Shown here: positions 1 through 8,186 of the stretch, one piece after another
Numbering within the stretch: position 1 is the first letter of the stretch
Layout of the letters: each line of letters starts with the position of its first letter
DNA from: Paraburkholderia dilworthii
GTDB lineage: Bacteria > Pseudomonadota > Gammaproteobacteria > Burkholderiales > Burkholderiaceae
NCBI RefSeq assembly: GCF_000472525.1
Contig: NZ_AWZT01000027.1
Coordinates: 1 to 64,000 of the forward strand
DNA: 64,000 bases
Reading direction: 5' to 3'
Notes under the pieces: generated by a model
Database searches by the model: none
Seen by the model: the letters and a program-made list of their open reading frames with translations, nothing else
Told to the model about the DNA's origin: nothing
Program-made: the position numbers and the translations under genes

Positions 1-51
1 TAAGGCATGCCGCCAGCGTTCAATCTGAGCCAGGATCAAACTCTTCAGTTC
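1..51 (-). rRNA. rrs: 16S rRNA, 5' end only (partial)
   Basis: The reverse complement of the first 51 bases begins GAACTGAAGAGTTTGATC and runs through the universal 27F primer region and the CTCAGATTGAACGCTGGCGG segment found at the 5' end of betaproteobacterial 16S rRNA. The mature 5' end is placed near base 51 by comparison with E. coli rrs. The rest of the gene lies to the left of the window. The leader and promoter follow on the right. Confidence 0.96.
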
Positions 52-252
52 AAACCTGTTACTGTTTTTCGGGCTCTTTCGAACCCGGTCGCTCACTCAA
101 CGTACTGACGAATGATCCAACCATCTTGCGACAGTCAAACCTTCCTTTCATTACTGTGTGAGACTTGATACTTCCGCTTTATCGCCAGACCCCACGGAAT
201 AACCCGCAAGGCCCGGCGCGCATCGCGCATCAAGCGCCCACACTTATCGGCT

Positions 253-270
253 GTTAGTTTTTAAAGATCA
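253..270 (-). promoter_or_regulatory. rrn leader boxA-like antitermination site
   Basis: On the minus strand the rrn leader carries TGATCTTTAAAAACTAAC about 200 bases before the 16S start. The CTTTAAAA core resembles the boxA (TGCTCTTTAACA type) used by Nus factors for rRNA antitermination. Position and strand fit; the match to boxA is by eye. Confidence 0.6.
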
Positions 271-320
271 TTCGTGAAGAAGCTCTGCTTTCTTCGCGTC
301 CGTCATCAAACGGGAGGCGA

Positions 321-349
321 ATTATGCGATGCGGCCCGCAGCCCGTCAA
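321..349 (-). promoter_or_regulatory. rrn operon promoter
   Basis: Minus strand: TTGACG (344-349), a 17-base spacer, then CATAAT (321-326), an almost consensus sigma-70 promoter. The upstream stretch (about 361-385) is rich in A and T runs, as in an rrn UP element. It lies about 270 bases before 16S and heads toward it, so it is the likely main promoter of this rRNA operon. Confidence 0.85.
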
Positions 350-401
350 CCCCTCACATGCAATTATTTTCAAAAAAGTTCAGGAGCAGAAGAAACGGCT
401 C

Positions 402-419
402 TTTCTCCTCCCGGAGAAA
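402..419. other. stem-loop between chlD-like gene and rrn promoter
   Basis: TTTCTCC (402-408) and GGAGAAA (413-419) form a perfect 7-bp stem with a TCCC loop. It lies between the end of the cobalamin operon (492) and the rrn promoter, both on the minus strand, so it may help end transcription. No T-run follows on the minus strand, so a classic intrinsic terminator is not supported. Confidence 0.35.
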
Positions 420-491
420 ATAGTTAGATATCCGATCTGATTAAACCGCTCAATACCTCACCCGTAACCAACGACGCCGGCCACTCGCCAT

Positions 492-1148
492 TCATTCGAT
501 CAGATCTTCCGGCGTTAAGCGCGGCGCGCCCCATGCGCTAGCCAGTCTCTCGCAGCGGCCAAGCGGAATTGTGCCGCTCTCGAAGTCGACGAATACAACT
601 TCGTCCGCATGCAGTGGACGCGTCGCTTCATCGGTCGTGCGGCCGTCGGTCAGAATCCAGAGCCAACGCTGCTGCGCGGGCTTGCGTCGCGCGCTGCGCT
701 CGAGCAATTGCGCTGCATGTCGAACGCCCGCTGCGAACGGCGTACCGCCGCCACCGCCGACCGGTTCGAGCCATCGCTCGTTCCACCAGCGCGGCACGGC
801 GGGGCCGAAACGCAGATCGGCGCCGGCTCCGCCAAAGCAAACCAGCGCGGCCTCGGCACGCATCGCACTCGCGCGGTCGAATAGCGCAATCAGCAAACCC
901 TTCGCGAGTGCGAGGCGCTGGCCGGCCAGCATCGAACCGGAACAGTCGAGCACGAAACAATGCAGTACACCGCCGCGCGATGTCTCACGCACGAAACACA
1001 GATCTTCCGCGCACAACGCGAGTTGCCCCTGCTCTGTTCGCTGCCCTCGCTGCCCTCGCTGTCCGCTCGCGACAAATGTCTGCGGCCATGCGACCCGCCG
1101 CCCCGGTTCGCCACGCAGATACCCACGCGCATCGCCGCACGAAGACAA
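492..1148 (-). CDS. ChlD-like VWA domain of the chelatase, probably made by -1 frameshift
   Basis: VWA (MIDAS) domain of the magnesium/cobalt chelatase D type. The metal-site signature DCSGSM is at about residues 68-73, with GGGGTPFA and LTDG further on. It would act with the ATPase encoded just upstream in metal insertion by CobN. The frame has no ATG or GTG start: it is open back to the end of the ATPase gene, and the only candidate start is TTG at 1148, with no clear Shine-Dalgarno. Reading continues in frame from the A-AAA-AAA run at 1223-1229, so the natural product is probably a fused ATPase-VWA protein of about 598 residues. A gene broken by mutation is the alternative. Confidence 0.75.
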   Translation of the reverse strand: MSSCGDARGYLRGEPGRRVAWPQTFVASGQRGQRGQRTEQGQLALCAEDLCFVRETSRGGVLHCFVLDCSGSMLAGQRLALAKGLLIALFDRASAMRAEAALVCFGGAGADLRFGPAVPRWWNERWLEPVGGGGGTPFAAGVRHAAQLLERSARRKPAQQRWLWILTDGRTTDEATRPLHADEVVFVDFESGTIPLGRCERLASAWGAPRLTPEDLIE

Positions 1149-1216
1149 ACGTGTGTCCGCCCGTGGCGGCCATCGAAAACCGCTGCGCGAGTCAGCGGCG
1201 GCGCCCTTCCGATGGC

Positions 1217-2287
1217 TTAGCGTTTTTTTACGTTAAGCGGTATCACGCCTTTGACATGGGCGGTCGCGGCCGGTGCTGGCGGCAGATAACCCCAATCACC
1301 ATCGCCGCCCTCGACATCAGACGACGAAGGCGCAGCCCAACTCTGGGTTAAATCGCGCGGCACTGCTTCGCTGCCAGCCGTACTGCCGGCAGACGACATG
1401 TCCCGCTGATGCCGCCTATGCACGAGCACCGCCTCGGCAACGCGATCGACATGCTGCGACGTCACTGCATCGGCCTGCTCCAGCGCAGCCAGCGCACGCG
1501 CCGCGCGAAGCATCACGAGGTCGGCGCGCAAGCCGTCCACCGCGGCGTCGATGCACAACGCGCTGACATGCGCATGCACGGCGTCGTCGAAAGATAGCTG
1601 CGCCAACTTTTCGCGAGCCGCGCGAATCCGCTCCACGTATTGCGCCTGTTGCCGTGCATAACCGGCGCGAAACGCCACCGGATCGAGATCGAACGCGAGC
1701 CGCGCCTTCACGATCTGCTCACGCACGCGCGGCTCGAAACAGTTCTGCAACTCCACCATCAAACCAAAGCGGTCGATCAATTGCGGCCGCAACTCACCCT
1801 CTTCCGGATTCATCGTGCCGATCAGCACGAAACTCGCCTCGTGGCTATGCGATACGCCGTCGCGTTCGACGGTGTTCACACCGCTTGCCGCCGCATCGAG
1901 CAACGCATCGACGAGCGCATCGGGCAGCAGATTGACTTCATCCACATACAACACACCGCGATGCGCTTTTGCGAGCAGCCCCGGCGAAAAACGCACGGAA
2001 CCGTCGCGCAGCACGGTTTCGATATCGAGCGTGCCGATCAGACGATCCTCGCTCGCCCCGAGCGGCAGATTCACCACTTGCCCTTCCGGCAGCAACTCGG
2101 CGAGCGCGCGCGCCGCCGTCGATTTAGCCGTGCCGCGCGGCCCGCTCACCAGCACGCCGCCGAGCCCCGGATCGATCGCCGCGAGCAGCAACGCCTGCTG
2201 CAACGGCGCCTGCCCGATCAACGCGGCAAACGGAAACGCGAGCCTTTGCGCGGCGCCTTGCCGCGCCTCTTGCGTAGCTGCATTCAT
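1217..2287 (-). CDS. AAA+ ATPase subunit of a cobalt/magnesium chelatase (ChlI/BchI-like)
   Basis: AAA+ ATPase of 356 residues. Walker A is GPRGTAKST at 49-57 and Walker B VLYVDEVNLL near 112-121. A sensor/arginine-finger region GTMNPEEGELRPQLIDRF lies near 157-174, all typical of the I subunit of magnesium chelatase. Placed directly after cobN, it most likely supplies ATPase power for cobalt insertion into hydrogenobyrinic acid a,c-diamide, in place of CobS. Its ATG overlaps the cobN stop (ATGA), so translation is coupled. The end of the frame reads GTA AAA AAA CGC TAA, a slippery site leading into the VWA frame downstream. Confidence 0.9.
   Translation of the reverse strand: MNAATQEARQGAAQRLAFPFAALIGQAPLQQALLLAAIDPGLGGVLVSGPRGTAKSTAARALAELLPEGQVVNLPLGASEDRLIGTLDIETVLRDGSVRFSPGLLAKAHRGVLYVDEVNLLPDALVDALLDAAASGVNTVERDGVSHSHEASFVLIGTMNPEEGELRPQLIDRFGLMVELQNCFEPRVREQIVKARLAFDLDPVAFRAGYARQQAQYVERIRAAREKLAQLSFDDAVHAHVSALCIDAAVDGLRADLVMLRAARALAALEQADAVTSQHVDRVAEAVLVHRRHQRDMSSAGSTAGSEAVPRDLTQSWAAPSSSDVEGGDGDWGYLPPAPAATAHVKGVIPLNVKKR
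1223..1229 (-). promoter_or_regulatory. candidate -1 ribosomal frameshift site A-AAA-AAA
   Basis: On the minus strand the ATPase frame reads GTA-AAA-AAA-CGC-TAA. The seven A bases form an X-XXY-YYZ heptamer in the correct phase, just before the stop. A -1 shift continues as ACG CTA AGC into the VWA frame for 243 residues. A stem CCGCTG/CAGCGG lies downstream at 1193-1198 and 1180-1185, farther away than the usual 5-9 bases. Confidence 0.6.
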
Positions 2288-5200
2288 GATTGCATTCCTT
2301 CAATCTGCTGTTCGCTCGCGAGCAGATGCTGTTCGACCTGCGCGCGATAGTCACCGGGCATCTGCCACAAACCGCGCTGCATCGCTTCGAGCAGACGCCC
2401 GCAAATCGAATGCAGCGCATGCGGGTTGTGCCGTTGCAAGAACTCGCGCGTGTCCGCATCGTTCAGATAAGCATCGGTGACGAGCGCATATTGATGATCC
2501 GCGACCACGCGTGCCGTCGCGTCGTAGCCATAGAGATAATCGACCGTTGCGGCAATTTCAGCAGCGCCCTTATAACCATGCCGCTTGACGCCGTCGATCC
2601 ATTTCGGATTGACCACACGCGAGCGGACCACGCGCGCGATCTCCTCGTGAAGCGTGCGAACGCGCGGCGCAGCGGGATTGCTGTGATCGGCGTGATAAAC
2701 GCTCGGCTGACTACCCGCAAGATGCCGCACGGCTGCGACCATGCCGCCCTGGAACTGGTAGTAGTCGTTCGAATCGAGCAGGTCGTGTTCGCGGTTGTCC
2801 TGATTCTGCAATACGACATCCATCGCGGCGAGGCGTGTGCCGAATGCGTGGCGCGCTTCTTCGCCTGCGCCTTTCTGCGTGTATGCGTAACCGCCCCACG
2901 CCTGATATGCATTCGCGAGGTCCGCGTCCGTCTGCCATTGCTGCGAGTCGATCATGTCCTGCAAACCGGCGCCATATGCGCCAGGCCGCGCACTGAACAC
3001 GCGCCAGCCGGCGCGCTTGCGCGCTTCCGCTGCGTCCATGCCGCGTGCGACCAACACATCGCGTTCGTGCTGCACGCGCACGCGAATCGGATTGAGTTCC
3101 GCGGGTTCGTCCAGTTCGGCGACGGCCTGCACCGCTGCATCGAACAGATGCATCACGTTAGCAAACGCGTCGCGGAAAAAGCCGGATACACGCAACGTGA
3201 CGTCGATGCGCGGCCGGTCGAACGCGTCGATCGGCATGATTTCGAAGTCGGTTACGCGATGGCTTCCCGGCGCCCACTTCGGCCGCACGCCGAGCAATGC
3301 GAGCGCTTGCGCGATGTCGTCGCCGCCCGTTCGCATCGTCGCCGTACCCCACACGGACAGACCGATTGCGCGCGGGTAATCGCCATGTTCCTGCAAATGC
3401 CGCTCGATCAGCTGCTGCGCGGACTTCAGGCCGAGCGACCATGCCGCTTGCGTCGGCACCGCACGCGTGTCGACCGAATAGAAGTTGCGGCCAGTCGGCA
3501 GCACGTCAGGACGGCCACGCGATGGCGAACCGCTTGGCCCCGGCGGCACGAAACGCCCTTCGAGGCCGCGCTTAAGATGCATCATTTCCTGCGTGCCGCA
3601 TGCGTCGAGCCGCGGCAGCACGTCGTTGCGCAAGCGCTCGATAACCCGCGCCGCTTGCGGCAGGCGTCCCTCGGCCAACGCGGTCGACGCATGCATAGGC
3701 GTTTGCTCTTCGCATAGGCCACGCAATATTTCCGCTGCGAACAGTTCCAGACGCTCGCGCGTATCGCCGCAATGCCGCCAGGGCGCATCGCTCACCTGTT
3801 GCAGAATGTCGGGACGCGGACCGGTCCAGGCCGCGGACCAATCCACGGATGACGGGTCGAAGAAATGATCTATCCGCAGATCTCGCGCCAACGCATCGAT
3901 CAAACCGGCGTTGCTGCCTTGCCCGTCGCCGACAGGAAAGCGCGCTAACGCAAGCAACGTATCCCGTCGTTGCACGCCTTGCGGCGATTGGCCGAACGTG
4001 TGTAGCCCGTCGCGAATCTGCGCTTCTTTCAATTCGCACAGCCACGCATCGACGCGCGTGAGCAAAGCATCTTCATCGTCTTCACCCTTCGGCTCGGACA
4101 GGCTCAATTCTTCATGCAGTTTATGTTCGACGATAGTCGCGAGAATCGTGCGCCGTAGCAGTTTCGAGCGGCGCGGGTCGACCATCAGCGCTTCATAGTA
4201 TTCATCGACCTGGCGTTCGAGATCCTGCAACGGCCCGTAGCTTTCGGCGCGCGTGAGCGGCGGCATCAAATGATCGACAATCACGGCCTGCGCGCGGCGC
4301 TTGGCCTGACTACCCTCGCCCGGATCGTTGACGATGAACGGATACAGATGCGGCATGGGTCCGAGAATCAGATCGGGCCAACATGTATCGCTTAACGCGA
4401 CGCTCTTGCCCGGCAGCCATTCGAGGTTGCCATGCTTGCCGACATGCACGATCGCGTCGATGCCGAACTGATGGCGCAGCCAGAAATAGAACGCCAGATA
4501 GGCATGCGGCGGCACGAGCTCCGCGTCGTGATAGCTCGCGTAATCGCCCTGCTCGCGCGAACGCGATGGTTGAATGCCGATGAACACGTGGTCGCAACGC
4601 CATCCCGCAATCATAAAACGGCCGCGCCGCACGGACGGGTCCTGCTCCGGCGGGCCCCAACGCGCATTCAGCGCGTCCCGCGCTTCGGCAGGCAGCGCGT
4701 TGAAACGGGCGAGGTAATCGCCAAGCGCAAGGCTTTGCAAAGCGGGCCGCAGATCGCGCACCACCGGATCGTTGGTCACGCCCTCGGTCAGCTTTTTCAA
4801 TAGCGCGTCGCCGTTCTCGGGCACTTCTGCGAGGCGATAACCTTCGTCGCGCAACATCGACAGAATGCCGACTACCGACGCCGGCGTGTCCAGCCCGACT
4901 CCGTTGCCGATGCGCCCTTCGCTCATCGGATAGTTGGCGAGAATCAGCGCGAGTTTCTTGTCCGCGTTATCGAGCGAGCGCAGGCGGCACCAGCGGCGGC
5001 TCAATTCCGCGAGAAAACCCACGCGTTCGAGATCCGGCTGATAACGGACCACGTCGACTTCCGTGTGCGGACAGCGATACGCGAGTCCCTTGAAACTGAT
5101 CGCGCGCGTGATGATGCGCCCGTCGACTTCGGGCAGCGCGATATGCATGGCGATGTCGCGCGAGTTCAGGCCTTGATTGTCCTTAAGCCAGTCCTCACGA

Positions 5201-6093
5201 TTGCCGCCGCTCAGGATCACCTGAAGCACAGGCGCATCGCCAGCGAGCGCAAGCGGCTCGGGGTCGTCAATCGCGGAAGCGGCGAACGCAGTCGTATTGA
5301 GCACCAGCGCCGCGTTATGTTGCGCGCACAGCGACTGCACGACTTCGCGGCTCACGGCATCTTTCAACGACGTGATGGCGATCGGAAGCGGATTCACGCC
5401 CTGCGATTCAAGTGCTTCGATCAGCGAGTCGAACACCGCCGTGTTGGCCGCCTGAAGATGCGCCTTGTAGAACAGAATCGCTGCAACGGGCGCATCGTGC
5501 CGCCAGCGCGCTTGCCAGTCGGCGATTGTCGGCGTGTCGCGTTGTGGATGGTAAAGCGACGCGGCCGGCAACGCGCGCGGCGGCGCAGGTTCCTGCCCCC
5601 AACCCAGCGCGCGATGCGCGATGCAGCGCAGAAACGCCTCGGCATTCTGCGGGCCGCCTTCGCGCAGATAACACCATAGCTGATGGCACAGATCGGCATC
5701 CGCAGTGCTGCGCGCAAGCAGATTCGGATCTTCCTGCAGATCGCCCGAAAACATCGCGAGCGTTTGCTGTTTGCGCTCCGCGAGCGTGACGACCTGCTCG
5801 ATCCCGTAAGGCCAATACGCCTCGCCGCCAAGATGATCGACCACGACGACGCGCGCATGTTGCAGCACGTCTTCGACGTAGAAATCGACCGATGCCGGTT
5901 GCCGCAGATACGTGACGTTCCCGAGGCGCACGCTCGGAAAGCCCCCGCCGAGACGGGGAAACACGCTTGCCAGAAGCGACAGCGTGGTATCCGCGGAACT
6001 CAGCACGACGATATCCGCGGGCTGCTGATCGATACGGATCACGCCTTGCGTATCATCGACGAAACCGCCCGGCGTGGTGCGCAGCAGATGCAT
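2284..6093 (-). CDS. cobN: Cobaltochelatase large subunit CobN
   Basis: A protein of 1269 residues, the usual CobN length, with family segments such as HVGKHGNLEWLPGKSV and GPMPHLYPFIVNDPGEG. CobN is the catalytic subunit that inserts Co2+ into hydrogenobyrinic acid a,c-diamide in the aerobic cobalamin pathway, with an ATPase and a VWA subunit. It starts 6 bases after the cobW stop and overlaps the ATPase gene by 4 bases, so the four reading units form one riboswitch-led operon. The aerobic route agrees with bluB on the other strand. Confidence 0.96.
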   Translation of the reverse strand: MHLLRTTPGGFVDDTQGVIRIDQQPADIVVLSSADTTLSLLASVFPRLGGGFPSVRLGNVTYLRQPASVDFYVEDVLQHARVVVVDHLGGEAYWPYGIEQVVTLAERKQQTLAMFSGDLQEDPNLLARSTADADLCHQLWCYLREGGPQNAEAFLRCIAHRALGWGQEPAPPRALPAASLYHPQRDTPTIADWQARWRHDAPVAAILFYKAHLQAANTAVFDSLIEALESQGVNPLPIAITSLKDAVSREVVQSLCAQHNAALVLNTTAFAASAIDDPEPLALAGDAPVLQVILSGGNREDWLKDNQGLNSRDIAMHIALPEVDGRIITRAISFKGLAYRCPHTEVDVVRYQPDLERVGFLAELSRRWCRLRSLDNADKKLALILANYPMSEGRIGNGVGLDTPASVVGILSMLRDEGYRLAEVPENGDALLKKLTEGVTNDPVVRDLRPALQSLALGDYLARFNALPAEARDALNARWGPPEQDPSVRRGRFMIAGWRCDHVFIGIQPSRSREQGDYASYHDAELVPPHAYLAFYFWLRHQFGIDAIVHVGKHGNLEWLPGKSVALSDTCWPDLILGPMPHLYPFIVNDPGEGSQAKRRAQAVIVDHLMPPLTRAESYGPLQDLERQVDEYYEALMVDPRRSKLLRRTILATIVEHKLHEELSLSEPKGEDDEDALLTRVDAWLCELKEAQIRDGLHTFGQSPQGVQRRDTLLALARFPVGDGQGSNAGLIDALARDLRIDHFFDPSSVDWSAAWTGPRPDILQQVSDAPWRHCGDTRERLELFAAEILRGLCEEQTPMHASTALAEGRLPQAARVIERLRNDVLPRLDACGTQEMMHLKRGLEGRFVPPGPSGSPSRGRPDVLPTGRNFYSVDTRAVPTQAAWSLGLKSAQQLIERHLQEHGDYPRAIGLSVWGTATMRTGGDDIAQALALLGVRPKWAPGSHRVTDFEIMPIDAFDRPRIDVTLRVSGFFRDAFANVMHLFDAAVQAVAELDEPAELNPIRVRVQHERDVLVARGMDAAEARKRAGWRVFSARPGAYGAGLQDMIDSQQWQTDADLANAYQAWGGYAYTQKGAGEEARHAFGTRLAAMDVVLQNQDNREHDLLDSNDYYQFQGGMVAAVRHLAGSQPSVYHADHSNPAAPRVRTLHEEIARVVRSRVVNPKWIDGVKRHGYKGAAEIAATVDYLYGYDATARVVADHQYALVTDAYLNDADTREFLQRHNPHALHSICGRLLEAMQRGLWQMPGDYRAQVEQHLLASEQQIEGMQS

Positions 6094-6099
6094 GTGCGC

Positions 6100-7203
6100 T
6101 TACGCCCGTAGCGCAGCGGCGTTCGACACTGTGGCGCTCGACACACCGAGCGCCGCGTCGAATGCCCGTTGCAGCGCGGCCTGGTCGAGGTCTTCACCGA
6201 TCAGCACGAAGCGGCTTTCGCCCGCTTCGCCGGGTTGCCAGCGTCGATCGAAATAGCTGTCGAAACGGCGGCCCACGCCTTGAATCACGAGACGCATCGC
6301 TGCGCCCGGCAATGCCGCGAAACCCTTCACACGGTAAATCGTGTTGCTTTCAACAAGCGTTTGCAGCGCGGCGATCACGGCTTCACGTGACAACGCATTG
6401 GCATGCACAACCACCGAGTCGAATTCATCGTGATGATGATCGGCGTCGTTCGCCGAACCGTGATGGTCGTGGCGCAAGTGAATCGTTTCTTCCGATGCTG
6501 CTTCGAGCCCGAACAACGTGTGCAGATCGAGCTGCCCCATCTGCGCGCGCACGATCTTCACTTGCGGCGGGATCTCCTCGCGTATCACGGTTTCGACCGC
6601 GTTCTGGCGAGCCTCGTCGAGCAAATCCGTTTTGTTCAGAATCACCAGATCGGCCGACGACAATTGATCTTCGAACAACTCGTGCAGCGGCGACTCATGA
6701 TCGAGGTTCGGATCGGCCTTGCGCTGCGCGTCGACGGCGAGCGGGTTTTCCGCGAACTGGCCGCTTGCCGCAGCGGGGCCGTCAACAACGGTAATCACCG
6801 CGTCCACGGTGAAGCTGTTTTTAATCTGCGGCCAGTTGAACGCCTGCACGAGAGGTTTCGGCAACGCGAGCCCCGAGGTTTCGATCAGCACATGGTCGAT
6901 CTGCTCACGGCGCTCGACGAGCTTCTCCATCACCGGAAAAAATTCTTCCTGCACCGTGCAGCACAGGCAACCATTCGCGAGTTCATACAATTGCCCTTCG
7001 GTCTCGCCGCCGTTCTCGTCGCAACCGATCCCGCAACCCTTGAGGATTTCGCCGTCGATGCCGAGTTCGCCGAACTCGTTGACGATCACCGCGATGCGCT
7101 TGCCGCCCGCATGCTGAAGAATGTGCCGCAGCAGTGTGGTCTTGCCGCTGCCGAGAAAACCCGTGACGATAGTGACGGGGATCTTGCGCATTTGAGTTTG
7201 CAT
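6100..7203 (-). CDS. cobW: CobW family GTP-dependent metallochaperone
   Basis: P-loop GTPase of the COG0523/CobW family. Walker A GFLGSGKTT is at about residues 15-23, the CxCC metal motif is at 79-82 within NGCLCC, and a His/Asp-rich segment (LRHDHHGSANDADHHHDEF) precedes the C-terminal domain. The family is thought to deliver Co2+ to CobN. It is the first gene after the minus-strand cobalamin riboswitch. The start is uncertain: ATGs at 7203 and 7215 are in frame and neither has a strong ribosome site. Confidence 0.9.
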   Translation of the reverse strand: MQTQMRKIPVTIVTGFLGSGKTTLLRHILQHAGGKRIAVIVNEFGELGIDGEILKGCGIGCDENGGETEGQLYELANGCLCCTVQEEFFPVMEKLVERREQIDHVLIETSGLALPKPLVQAFNWPQIKNSFTVDAVITVVDGPAAASGQFAENPLAVDAQRKADPNLDHESPLHELFEDQLSSADLVILNKTDLLDEARQNAVETVIREEIPPQVKIVRAQMGQLDLHTLFGLEAASEETIHLRHDHHGSANDADHHHDEFDSVVVHANALSREAVIAALQTLVESNTIYRVKGFAALPGAAMRLVIQGVGRRFDSYFDRRWQPGEAGESRFVLIGEDLDQAALQRAFDAALGVSSATVSNAAALRA

Positions 7204-7374
7204 CGTGAGGTCCATCCGTAGGAGTTGCAGACGCCGGCCTGCGTGGTTGGCGTGCATGAGTTCGCAGCGCGCAACGCGGGCATGACGACGGCCTTGCTAC
7301 AACAGGAAAACGCAGAAACGGGTATGAGGGCATGAGCGCAGCGCCGCATCCCCGCGACGTTCGCCCTTCGTGTT

Positions 7375-7632
7375 CCGGCCGGTATCCGGGCTTGCGAAAG
7401 CGCCGCTTCCCCTTCCCGAACGAGTGATTTCTCGCCCAGTGGTGATATGCCGACGCGGCCTTGCGCGTGGACATCGAAGCCGGCTCTGCGACGCCATGCG
7501 AACCGCCATGACGTCACTTTTCGCTTACCGTTGCGGGGGCAGCACAGGTTGGCCCACACCGTGACAGGCGGGCGCCCTGTTTCCCGTTTAACTGCATGCG
7601 CACGAGCGCGCACACGAGCACCAGAAGTGCGT
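7375..7632 (-). promoter_or_regulatory. Cobalamin riboswitch upstream of cobW-cobN
   Basis: Minus-strand RNA contains the ordered cobalamin-element blocks: a GGTGC start near 7626, GTTAAACGGGAAACAGG, then GTGCTGCCCCCGCAACGGTA, a B12-box-like CACCACTGG, and the closing GGGAAGG ... AGCCCGGATACCGGCC near 7375-7415. It lies in the leader of cobW. Cobalamin binding is expected to lower expression of the operon. Boundaries are approximate. Confidence 0.92.
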
Positions 7633-7724
7633 GCGAGTGTAGGCCGAGCGCCTGGCGCCGTCAAGGAAACACCGGCCCGGCGCGCTTATCGGACGGGCTT
7701 CCCGTGTGCTATCGTATGTGCGCG

Positions 7725-7940
7725 TTTGGTGCCCGCACATGCATTCGCGTGTGCAGTTAAACGGGAAACAGGCAGCGCTCCGGCGCTCAATCTGTGCTGT
7801 CCCCGCAACGGTAAGCGACCTGCGGTGCAATGTTTTTTGCTGCGCCGCGCATGCGTTTTCGATGCCACTGTCCGATACATTCGAATGAATGCGGGCGGGA
7901 AGGCAAAGCGCGTGAGGCCGCCAGCCCGGATACCGGCCAG
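7725..7940 (+). promoter_or_regulatory. Cobalamin riboswitch upstream of the cobA-cobO operon
   Basis: Plus-strand blocks in order: TTGGTGCCCG near 7728, AGTTAAACGGGAAACAGG, GTGCTGTCCCCGCAACGGTA, ATGCCACTG (B12 box) near 7862, and GGGCGGGAAGG ... CCAGCCCGGATACCGGCC at about 7895-7939. It leads into the cobA-cobE fusion. About 90 bases separate it from the divergent minus-strand copy, so both promoters must lie in that narrow gap. Confidence 0.93.
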
Positions 7941-8186
7941 ACGCGAGGCGGCTGTGCGTTTCATGACGTCACGCCGCCGGCCGCCGGAATCCGCGAGGGA
8001 CGGATGTGAAGGCGTTGAAGCACGATATGGCGACGGGGTCCGCGACCCACGCGCGCCGTCGTGTGTGAATACACCGCTTTGAATGACTTCGATCTCCACT
8101 GAATTGCGCCCGTTCATGTGCCGCACCGCATGGTGCGTGTCGGCGTGGCGCGCATCGTCCCTGCCGTGCACGGTCAGCGAGCCGCG

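Noticed and set aside
402-419. Intrinsic terminator for the cobalamin operon
   Set aside because: The stem is real, but no T-run follows on the minus strand, so it is listed only as a stem-loop.
2290-3717. 475-residue open frame antisense to cobN
   Set aside because: cobN is certain on the other strand; the antisense product has no recognisable family features.
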